Assembly: GCF_008014675.1 (NCBI RefSeq)
Contig: NZ_VOXD01000013.1
Span: 1-64,000 of the forward strand
From: Neolewinella aurantiaca
GTDB lineage: Bacteria; Bacteroidota; Bacteroidia; Chitinophagales; Saprospiraceae
Direction of reading: 5' to 3'
DNA length: 64,000 nt
Part shown: positions 42,181 to 49,345 of the stretch, in pieces
Numbering within the stretch: position 1 is the first letter of the stretch
How the letters are laid out: each line of letters opens with the position of its first letter
The notes under the pieces: model-generated
Told to the model about the DNA's origin: nothing
Database searches by the model: none
Seen by the model: only the letters and a program-made list of their open reading frames with translations
Position numbers and translations under genes: made by a program

Positions 42181-43254
42181 CTAAAACAGCCATTCTACAG
42201 CCTTAGGAAATTCTTTGCCCCACCGTGCCTCGTTATGCTGGCCGTTGGGGTCTACTTCCGTTCTGAACTCCAGGTTGCCATGGTTACTGACGCGCGTTAT
42301 CTCGCTCAGGAAACGAAGCATGTTCGGAACCATCGTTTTGCTTTCCGACTCGCCACCGTAGAGATAAACCTTACCGCTGAAATGCTTGGCCAGGTGCATC
42401 AGCTCGCCGGCCAGTTCGGGCGCAACCCAGAACGAGGGGCTGAAGATCATCAGCCGCTCGTAAACGTCGGGGAAATGAATCCCCGCCAGCACGCTCACGA
42501 GCCCTCCCAGCGAGCTACCTCCAATTCCGGTGTGCTGCGGTCCGGGCAGGGTCCGGAAGTTCTCATCGATGTATGGCTTAAGGGTCTTCGCCAGGAAATC
42601 GGAATACTTCTTCCCTTCACCAACGCCAAGCTTGTTCTGAAACGAAGGGGTAAACTCACTCACCCGCTGATGGTTGGCGTGGTCGATTGCGACAACGATA
42701 ATATCACCAGTTCCGCGCTCGCTCATGGCGGCCAGTTGTTTGTCTACTCCCCAACTGCCGTACGGAGCGTAATCGTCGTAGAGGTTTTGTCCGTCCTGAA
42801 GATATAGCACGGGATACCTTTTGTCCGTTTCGTAGTAATCATGGGGCAGCAGAGCGGCTACCCTGCGCGTACGGATAAGCTGAGGGATCTCGAAGGCTTC
42901 ATCAATAATCTCGATGCGGGGAAGAAACGCTTCGTTGTAGTGCAGGCCTGCTCCCGCCCAGTTCGTCACCCGATCGGGTAAGGTCCAGCGCTTGCTGACG
43001 TAGCGGCTGTGGTTCAGGGCGTTTTCGCCGTGCTGTCCCAGTTCCACGCATTCCCATCCGCCGCGGGTGTATTTGTACTCTACGTGGTCGATGTCATCGG
43101 GCAGGTCAAGGTATATTTCCCACTGGCCGGCCTTGGAGCCGGGCTGTAGCCGGTATGCTTCCTCTGCCACGCGCCAGTCATTAAATGAGCCTGCCACATA
43201 GATTGGCCGGTCGTCATCGGTTCCCGTTATCAGTTGTAGTTTCTTGCGACGCAT
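42181..43254 (-). CDS. Alpha/beta-hydrolase esterase with N-terminal glycogen-binding-like domain
   Basis: 357 residues. Residues about 12-90 resemble a CBM48/AMPK-type carbohydrate-binding beta-sandwich (PIYVAGSFNDWRVAEE ... HVEYKYTRGGWECVE). The rest is a putative esterase of the Fes/EsterD type: PVLYLQDGQNLYD (oxyanion region, about 140), nucleophile elbow GIGGSSLGGLVSVL (about 237-250, Ser in GGSSLGG) and a C-terminal GQHNEARWGKEFP with the catalytic His. Related enzymes cleave ferulate, enterobactin or other esters; the CBM-like part hints at a glycan-linked substrate. Confidence 0.85.
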   Translation of the reverse strand: MRRKKLQLITGTDDDRPIYVAGSFNDWRVAEEAYRLQPGSKAGQWEIYLDLPDDIDHVEYKYTRGGWECVELGQHGENALNHSRYVSKRWTLPDRVTNWAGAGLHYNEAFLPRIEIIDEAFEIPQLIRTRRVAALLPHDYYETDKRYPVLYLQDGQNLYDDYAPYGSWGVDKQLAAMSERGTGDIIVVAIDHANHQRVSEFTPSFQNKLGVGEGKKYSDFLAKTLKPYIDENFRTLPGPQHTGIGGSSLGGLVSVLAGIHFPDVYERLMIFSPSFWVAPELAGELMHLAKHFSGKVYLYGGESESKTMVPNMLRFLSEITRVSNHGNLEFRTEVDPNGQHNEARWGKEFPKAVEWLF

Positions 43255-43294
43255 GTAGTAGAGCGTGAATTGTAGCCGTATAAATTAAGGGGCA

Positions 43295-43302
43295 CAAAAT
43301 TA
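43295..43302 (-). promoter_or_regulatory. -7 box (TAATTTTG) upstream of the esterase gene
   Basis: Exact TAnnTTTG match on the minus strand, about 40 nt before the ATG. Confidence 0.5.
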
Positions 43303-43457
43303 CGATTCTCAAATCAAGTACACGTTTCGAATCATGTTTGAACTTAAAAATAAAGTCTTCGGATTCGTAACGCCCGCCCATCCTGGCGCATAAAGAGGCG
43401 ATACGGGAGGCCCCTCTGCTTCCCTCTAACCCGCTTTTGCTCTCAAACAACACCATC

Positions 43458-45263
43458 ATGAAACACCACCAGTTTCTCCTCTGCCTTGCTCTGCTCGGCG
43501 TCATTCTTTTGTGGTCCGGCTGCGACGACGAAGATCTCACCGATCCCGATTGCACCGTCGACATTCCGGTCATCTCCACCAACGTGTTGTGCGGCAACGA
43601 GCCTTACTACTTCGAAAACCTGGACGAACCTCAGGCGGGCAATCTGCCGTCGTTGCCGTTCAATTGCACCACCTCCGGGATGGAGCGCATTGTACGGATC
43701 GATGAGCCAGCCGACGGAGATTTCTACCTCCAGCTCTATGTCGGCGTTGCCGCTACCGTTCACTTTCAGGTGTTTGGTGCCAACTGCGAAGACAACGTGG
43801 TCCCCATCACGGGCTGCCTGCAGTCCGACGCAGTCGCGGTTTCGGAGAGAATCGTTTCTGCAAACGATTTCGAAGATGTCTACGTCGTTATCGATTACAC
43901 CCTCTTTACCTCAGCTAACCACCTGGCCGATTATGTACTGGGCCCTGATGAATTCATTGGCGTAGCCGCGATCGATGAACTGCCGCAAACCGATGCTATT
44001 GATTACCGCGACCAGTCTTCCACTTATGAAGGCCCCGGACGATTGGCTTTCTCCTGCGACGGAGGAACCTTTCAGCGCGTGATCATCGGTAGCTGCAACA
44101 ACAAAGCCGATGTTTACGCCTGGGCCCGGGAAATGGGGCTGCCCATCAGCGAAGCCTACCAGGGCGAAGGTGGTACCACCGTTGCGCTTGACATCCCGGA
44201 AGGGATGTCTCCCAATGCCGTAGGTGGCATGGGCGATAAGCCCCTCACTAAGCCCCGCCGGCCCAAGGCAGATTCCTCCGACTTTTTCATCGAAGAAGAT
44301 TACATCATTGAGGTGTCCACGCTCGGCAATGGCTTATTTGATGGCAATGACATCTCCATCCCTGAGGAGGCCCTTCCGTGTCTTGCTTATCAGCCCCGCA
44401 ACGGGTCGCGTCCGGGAGGAGGCAACGTGATCGTAAATATGATTGACAGCGGAATCGAAATCGGCGGCGCCTTCAACGACGACTTTCAGGGTTTTATCTA
44501 TCAGGATGAGTACGAATCGGCTTTTGCTCAGCCAGGGCTGTTCGGTTTCGACTATTTGCGGGGCGATTTCGAGCCAAATGATGAGATTGGTCATGGCACT
44601 GCAACCGCTGGCACGGTGATAGGCGACTATCGGGGTGATGCTCCGCTTACCGTCTTCCACAGCAAGATTTTTGGAATCAATGGCCTGGCGAGTTATTTCG
44701 GCGCTGTCGTTGCGACCAACGAGGCCGTAGATATGAAAAGTACGATCATCAACATGAGTTGGGGCATACCGCTGGAAGAAGCTCCGCAAGCCCTGACCTG
44801 TGCTGTTCAGCGGGCTGCCAGTCAGGGTGTCGTAATCGTTACTACTGCCGGAAACGAAAACGCCAACATCGATGCTGCACCTCAATGGCCGGGAGCTTTT
44901 GGCCTTCAAAATGGTTTCGAGAATGTAATTACTGTAGCCTCGATGCAGTACCCCAATAATAATATTGATGAAGATCCGGTAAAGGCTTCTTTCTCGAATT
45001 TTAGCAACCAACGCGTTAACGTTGCAGCCTACCTGACCTCACAGTCTCCCGCGTTCATGGCAACTGACCTGGATGATTTCGATTACATCGGGGGCACTTC
45101 CATCTCCGCACCGCTCATCACGCGTAGTCTCGCCGCCTATCTTGGTCCTAACGGAGGCGGTTTGGCGTTGTGGACAGCGGAGAGACTGGAAAGGTCTTCC
45201 CAACTCAATAGCCTGGGGCAGGTGTACGAAGGCCTTTATTTACCCGTTTGTTCAGGCTTCTGA
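43458..45263 (+). CDS. S8 (subtilisin-like) peptidase lipoprotein
   Basis: 601 residues from the ATG at 43458 (an in-frame TTG 21 nt upstream is less likely). Lipoprotein signal MKHHQFLLCLALLGVILLWSGC. The catalytic triad is complete: Asp in VIVNMIDSGIEIGG (about 335), His in GHGTATAGTVIGD (about 380), Ser in GGTSISAPLITRS (about 545), with the oxyanion Asn in TTAGNENAN (about 470). The N-terminal approximately 300 residues include Cys pairs and may be a substrate-binding or inhibitory region. No T9SS tail is present, so it is probably held in the periplasm or at the outer membrane by lipid. Confidence 0.92.
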   Translation: MKHHQFLLCLALLGVILLWSGCDDEDLTDPDCTVDIPVISTNVLCGNEPYYFENLDEPQAGNLPSLPFNCTTSGMERIVRIDEPADGDFYLQLYVGVAATVHFQVFGANCEDNVVPITGCLQSDAVAVSERIVSANDFEDVYVVIDYTLFTSANHLADYVLGPDEFIGVAAIDELPQTDAIDYRDQSSTYEGPGRLAFSCDGGTFQRVIIGSCNNKADVYAWAREMGLPISEAYQGEGGTTVALDIPEGMSPNAVGGMGDKPLTKPRRPKADSSDFFIEEDYIIEVSTLGNGLFDGNDISIPEEALPCLAYQPRNGSRPGGGNVIVNMIDSGIEIGGAFNDDFQGFIYQDEYESAFAQPGLFGFDYLRGDFEPNDEIGHGTATAGTVIGDYRGDAPLTVFHSKIFGINGLASYFGAVVATNEAVDMKSTIINMSWGIPLEEAPQALTCAVQRAASQGVVIVTTAGNENANIDAAPQWPGAFGLQNGFENVITVASMQYPNNNIDEDPVKASFSNFSNQRVNVAAYLTSQSPAFMATDLDDFDYIGGTSISAPLITRSLAAYLGPNGGGLALWTAERLERSSQLNSLGQVYEGLYLPVCSGF

Positions 45264-45289
45264 ACTCTTCACTATTAGTTGTTAAGCTG

Positions 45290-45333
45290 GCACGCTCTGT
45301 TCGCATGAATTTGCGGTCAGAGCGTGCTTGTTT
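45290..45333 (+). terminator. Terminator after the subtilase gene
   Basis: GCACGCTCTG (45290-45299) pairs perfectly with CAGAGCGTGC (45318-45327), followed by TTGTTT. A repeat copy starts 3 nt later at 45336. Confidence 0.75.
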
Positions 45334-45411
45334 CCGGGCGCGGCCGCAGGTGCAGAGAAGGGTAGGGGAGCAGGCAAGGTTATTTAACCTGCTATTCACA
45401 ACGATTAACAG

Positions 45412-45439
45412 TTGGCGGTATTCGTAGTGCTTAATTTAG
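45412..45439 (+). promoter_or_regulatory. Promoter (TTG, 17 bp, TAATTTAG) 4 nt before the unknown lipoprotein gene
   Basis: TTG at 45412-45414 and TAATTTAG at 45432-45439 give normal -33/-7 spacing for Bacteroidota. The ATG follows after CGGT, so the message would be leaderless. Confidence 0.6.
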
Positions 45440-45443
45440 CGGT

Positions 45444-46352
45444 ATGCACCATTACTTCCTGTTATTCTGTCTGGTTTTTCTCTCTGCCTGCTTTAATGAC
45501 TCCGCCGACGGAAGCCGCTTGATTCCGCTGTCTGATGTGGTCTCTTCTCCCGCACCGGACCCGTACCAGCCGTTGGACAAAATCATCCGCAGAGGAGATT
45601 TCGTCAAGGAAAAGAGCGGACTTAGTGAGGCGTACCTCGACGAAGTGCTTCATAACCGTATTCGCCGCCCTGCTGCCAACCTTGTTCTTAACGGAGACTC
45701 GTTACAGGTCTGTATTTCTTCGGTCGGGGCTCCCGGCGAAGAATGGGCGGCATCCCACGACTTGATATACCTCAACGCGTGGGGAGATACGTTGAGTCCT
45801 CTGGCGATGAGTTTGGGTCCGGATCATCTTGGGATGGTGAGCCCACAGACTATTCTGAAGATAAACCGCCGTACTTACCTGCTCAATATGCTCGACGAAA
45901 GCCGGTCACACATCGGAATCTCGGAGTTGGAAGATGCCCGGGATTTGCCCGTTGCAGCAAGCCTTACGACCCGGTACAAAAAATTATCGGTGCTGGATAC
46001 TAACGACGAACCAACCCGTATTTCCCGGATGCCGGATAAAGAGCTCTTTGTGCTCTTCATGAATTTCCCCGAGGGGGCAGAAGAAATCCTGACTGCTTAC
46101 CGGAAATTCACCGAGCTACCGATCAGGAAGCAAGAAAAAACCCAGGTCGCCGTAGTCAATCGCTACACCCGTGCACCGGCAGAAATTAAGGCTTTCTTCC
46201 TCGACAACGAAATCGGTTTCCCGCTTTACTTCGAAGGACCAGTCACCTGCGCTAACCTTCCCTGCCACGAGCGCTTTCCGTATTTCCTGAAAGTAAATAC
46301 CGCTGGCAGAATCACAGATTATTACGGTTGGATGGAGGAGCTCGGTTGGTAG
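45444..46352 (+). CDS. Unknown lipoprotein, possibly thioredoxin-fold C-terminus
   Basis: 302 residues. Lipoprotein signal MHHYFLLFCLVFLSAC. I do not recognise the family. The C-terminal third (about 210-300) has strand-helix order and a final FPYFLKVNTAGRITDYYGW block reminiscent of thioredoxin-like folds, but the two Cys there (CANLPC) are not in a CxxC position. It is the only gene inside a segment bounded by facing repeat copies, and it has its own promoter. Confidence 0.7.
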   Translation: MHHYFLLFCLVFLSACFNDSADGSRLIPLSDVVSSPAPDPYQPLDKIIRRGDFVKEKSGLSEAYLDEVLHNRIRRPAANLVLNGDSLQVCISSVGAPGEEWAASHDLIYLNAWGDTLSPLAMSLGPDHLGMVSPQTILKINRRTYLLNMLDESRSHIGISELEDARDLPVAASLTTRYKKLSVLDTNDEPTRISRMPDKELFVLFMNFPEGAEEILTAYRKFTELPIRKQEKTQVAVVNRYTRAPAEIKAFFLDNEIGFPLYFEGPVTCANLPCHERFPYFLKVNTAGRITDYYGWMEELGW

Positions 46353-46424
46353 AAACTTATCCCTGCACCTGCGTTCGCGCCTTCTGATTGTTGCAGGGCC
46401 ACAAATAGGTCATTAAAAGCATCT

Positions 46425-46432
46425 TATCTTTG
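46425..46432 (+). promoter_or_regulatory. -7 box (TATCTTTG) of the UDP-glucose dehydrogenase gene
   Basis: Exact TAnnTTTG match, 20 nt before the ATG at 46453. It starts 43 nt after the right-hand repeat copy ends at 46381. Confidence 0.6.
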
Positions 46433-46452
46433 CCCGCCAAAAAGAACCACAT

Positions 46453-47766
46453 ATGAAAATTGCAGTAGTAGGAACCGGCTATGTCGGCCTCGTAACCGGA
46501 ACGTGCTTTGCCGAAACCGGCAATGACGTTATTTGTGTAGACATCGATGCCGCGAAGGTTGAGAAAATGCGCAACGGTGAAGTACCAATTTATGAGCCTG
46601 ATCTCGATGTTTTGTTCGAGCGAAACCAGCGCCAGGGGCGGTTGAAATTCACAACTGACCTCAAATCCGCCGTCGATCATGCCGACGTGATCTTCCTCGC
46701 ACTGCCTACACCACCCGGAGCCGATGGCTCCGCAGATCTGAGGTTTATCCTCGGAGTCGCAAAAGACCTTAGCGGAATGATCAGCCACTACACCGTAGTG
46801 GTCGATAAAAGCACCGTCCCCGTAGGTACCGCCGAGCGCGTACACGAAGCCCTGGCTAAAAACCTGGACGAAAGCCTGTTCGACGTTGTATCCAATCCTG
46901 AGTTTCTCCGGGAAGGAGTGGCCGTCGATGATTTCCTGAAGCCCGACCGCGTCGTGATCGGCACTAACAGTGAAAAGGCCGAAGAAGTGATGCGCCGCCT
47001 CTACGAACCTTTCGTTCGCTCGGGTAACCCGATCATTTTCATGGACATCCGCTCCGCCGAAATGACAAAATACGCTGCCAATTCCTACCTCGCTACACGG
47101 ATCAGTTTCATGAACGAAATCGCTAACCTTTGCGAGGAAGTTGGCGCTGATGTAGACGCAGTGCGCAAGGGGATGGGCAGTGACAGCCGTATCGGAAAGC
47201 GATTCCTCTTCCCCGGCGTCGGTTACGGAGGCAGCTGCTTTCCGAAAGACGTGCAGGCCCTGGCCCGCACCGCGGGGCAAAACGACTACGATTTCCAGAT
47301 CCTCAACGCCGTTATGGCGGTCAACGATCGCCAGCGGTTGCGTATCGCGGATAAGATCGAAGCCTACTACGGAGACGACCTGAAGGGTAAAACCATTGCG
47401 CTGTGGGGCCTCGCCTTTAAGCCCAATACGGACGATATCCGGGAAGCTCCCGCGCTTTACACCATCGATCGCCTCCTTGCGGCCGGAGCCAATGTACGCG
47501 CCTACGACCCCGAAGCGATGGACAACGTAAAGGAACTCTACGGCGATAAAATTACTTTCTGTGAAGACCAGTACGCTGCGTTGGAAGGTGCAGACGCCCT
47601 GGCCATCGTCACCGAATGGTCGGCCTTCCGGACGCCCGATTTTGGCCGGATGCAGGAAGCACTCAATCACAGCGTTATCTTCGACGGACGTAACCTCTAC
47701 GATCTTCGCCGGATGGTGGAAGCCGGATTTTACTACGATTCTATTGGACGGGGGGTGGTTAAATAG
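46453..47766 (+). CDS. ugd: UDP-glucose 6-dehydrogenase
   Basis: 437 residues. NAD-binding MKIAVVGTGYVGLVTGTCFA at the start; catalytic Cys in FLFPGVGYGGSCFPKDV (about 255-271); NAD(P)-sugar domain AEMTKYAANSYLATRISFMNE (about 217). Oxidises UDP-glucose twice to UDP-glucuronate, feeding exopolysaccharide or capsule. A glycosyltransferase gene follows 147 bp downstream, which supports a polysaccharide role. The UDP-glucose/UDP-mannuronate distinction within the family rests on overall similarity. Confidence 0.92.
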   Translation: MKIAVVGTGYVGLVTGTCFAETGNDVICVDIDAAKVEKMRNGEVPIYEPDLDVLFERNQRQGRLKFTTDLKSAVDHADVIFLALPTPPGADGSADLRFILGVAKDLSGMISHYTVVVDKSTVPVGTAERVHEALAKNLDESLFDVVSNPEFLREGVAVDDFLKPDRVVIGTNSEKAEEVMRRLYEPFVRSGNPIIFMDIRSAEMTKYAANSYLATRISFMNEIANLCEEVGADVDAVRKGMGSDSRIGKRFLFPGVGYGGSCFPKDVQALARTAGQNDYDFQILNAVMAVNDRQRLRIADKIEAYYGDDLKGKTIALWGLAFKPNTDDIREAPALYTIDRLLAAGANVRAYDPEAMDNVKELYGDKITFCEDQYAALEGADALAIVTEWSAFRTPDFGRMQEALNHSVIFDGRNLYDLRRMVEAGFYYDSIGRGVVK

Positions 47767-47908
47767 TCAGATGTCCGGGTAGTCAGATAGTGGCTGCCGA
47801 GCCTTCTGCAGACAGCGCCAGATTTGTTTACGTTCAAAAGCAAGCATAGCGCAGGAAGTGAGCTCAATCTCAGTACTATTTGATTACCTGGCTACCTTGA
47901 TTATCTTA
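47764..47908. repeat. Imperfect inverted repeat of AGTCAGATAGT type between ugd and the glycosyltransferase gene
   Basis: The left arm (47764-47791) carries two AGTCAGAT units; the right arm (47875-47908) is an imperfect inverse (ACTATTTGATTAC, GGCTACC, GATTATCTTACT). It nearly fills the 147-bp gap and ends at the next start codon. Low-complexity intergenic repeats of this style are common in Bacteroidota. Confidence 0.5.
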
Positions 47909-47913
47909 CTACT

Positions 47914-49050
47914 ATGAAAATAGCCATCATCGGAACCGCTTACCCTTACCGGGGAGGGCTTGCTGCCTTCAACGAACGGTTGGCGGTTGAGCTGGCAAAA
48001 AATCATGAAGTAGCCATCTTTACTTTCACGCTGCAGTATCCGGGGTTTCTCTTCCCGGGGAAGTCGCAGTACACCGATGGCCCGGCTCCGGAGGGATTAA
48101 AGATCGTGCGGAACATCAACTCGGTAAACCCGCTGAGTTGGTACTCCGCCGGCCGGCAGATCAAAAGAGAAGGATTTGACCTCGCCATCATTGGCTTCTG
48201 GCTTCCGTTCATGGGCCCTGCTCTCGGTACCGTAGGGCGGCTGACCGGCTGCCCGGTGATTTCGGTAGTGCACAACATCATCCCGCACGAGCCGCGGCCG
48301 GGAGATGTGGCCTTTGCCCGGTATTACTGTGGCGCATCGGATGGTTTCCTTTCGTTGACAGATTCGGTGGCGGAAGATCTGAAGCGATTCATTGGGGATA
48401 AGCCCTCGGTAGTTTCCCCGCACCCGGTGTACGACCACTTTGGGGAAAGGACCGCCAGAGAAACGGCGCTCGGGAAATTGGACTTACCGACCGATAAAGA
48501 ATACTTGCTCTTCTTCGGTCTGATCCGGGACTATAAAGGGCTCGATCTTCTGTTGGAGGCTTTAGGCGATGAACGCTTCGAAAACCGGAACCTGCATTTA
48601 CTGGTGGCGGGAGAATTCTATACCGAGCGTTCGGTCTATGACAGCATCATCGAAAAGCACGGGCTGGGCGATCGTGTAACCATTATTGCTCAATTCATCC
48701 CGGACGAGGAAGTTGCCGACTATTTCAACGCTGCAGACTTGTTGGTGCAGCCTTACAAAACCGCAACCCAAAGCGGCGTAACTCAAATCGCTTACCACTT
48801 CGAAAAGCCGATGATCGTGACCGATGTAGGCGGTTTGGCCGAAATGTGCCCGGACGGTCGGGTAGGCTACGTTGTGGATCCTCAGCCCGCGGCGATTGCG
48901 GATGCCATTGTGCGTTACTTCGACGCTACCGACCGGGAAGCCATGCAGGAAATGATCCGGAAAGAAAAACGGAGGTACGACTGGGGCACAATGGCAGACG
49001 CCGTGCTGCAGCTTGCCGCTGATGTTGCTCGCCGGCGCGAAAGAGGGTAG
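47914..49050 (+). CDS. Glycosyltransferase family 4 (GT-B fold)
   Basis: 378 residues. N-terminal acceptor domain with YPYRGGLAAFNERLAVELA near residue 12; C-terminal donor domain with LLFFGLIRDYKGLDLLLEAL (about 190), ADLLVQPYKTATQSGV (about 275) and MIVTDVGGLAEMCPDGRVGYVV (about 300-320), the EX7E-like donor region. It transfers a sugar from a nucleotide sugar onto a glycan or lipid. Neighbouring ugd suggests cell-surface polysaccharide synthesis. Specificity is unknown. The 295-bp gap after it (49051-49345) holds only promoter-like boxes. Confidence 0.9.
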   Translation: MKIAIIGTAYPYRGGLAAFNERLAVELAKNHEVAIFTFTLQYPGFLFPGKSQYTDGPAPEGLKIVRNINSVNPLSWYSAGRQIKREGFDLAIIGFWLPFMGPALGTVGRLTGCPVISVVHNIIPHEPRPGDVAFARYYCGASDGFLSLTDSVAEDLKRFIGDKPSVVSPHPVYDHFGERTARETALGKLDLPTDKEYLLFFGLIRDYKGLDLLLEALGDERFENRNLHLLVAGEFYTERSVYDSIIEKHGLGDRVTIIAQFIPDEEVADYFNAADLLVQPYKTATQSGVTQIAYHFEKPMIVTDVGGLAEMCPDGRVGYVVDPQPAAIADAIVRYFDATDREAMQEMIRKEKRRYDWGTMADAVLQLAADVARRRERG

Positions 49051-49286
49051 TAGAAAGCACAAACCATCGTCTGATCATTGTTGTCCGCGACGTTTTGAGG
49101 TCGTTAACAATTGATGAGATTTGAAGCTCAACCTCAGTAGATTACTGGTTTTGCAGGGTAGAAAATCAGCCCGCCTCTCTCGACAATGACTGAGCAGGGG
49201 CTGAACTGAAAAAAAGAAATATTACATTTGTAGTATTGAGCGCGTTATCTAAAACTAAGTAAACTGCAGTACCGTTTACTTTCCTA

Positions 49287-49320
49287 TTGGCAAAGAAGCC
49301 CTTGCCGCGCCGTACTTTTG
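49287..49320 (+). promoter_or_regulatory. Promoter of the dsbD-like gene (TTG, 23 bp, TACTTTTG)
   Basis: TTG at 49287 and TACTTTTG at 49313-49320, 25 nt before the ATG. A second exact -7 box, TACATTTG, lies at 49223-49230. Confidence 0.55.
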
Positions 49321-49345
49321 CCCCGTTTCGCTAATTCCTCTGCCT

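Larger units (their letters stand above)
45336..46381. mobile_element. Single-gene segment bounded by inverted copies of the dispersed repeat (45336-45354 and 46364-46381)
   Basis: GGGCGCGGCCGCAGGTGCA at the left and TGCACCTGCGTTCGCGCC at the right face each other and enclose one gene with its own promoter (45412-46352). The segment lies between the terminator of the subtilase and the promoter of the UDP-glucose dehydrogenase gene. Mobility is inferred from arrangement only; no target duplication is seen. Confidence 0.5.

Noticed and set aside
46357-47670. Open frame of 437 codons on the minus strand opposite ugd
   Set aside because: Antisense shadow of a well-supported UDP-glucose dehydrogenase; no family recognised.
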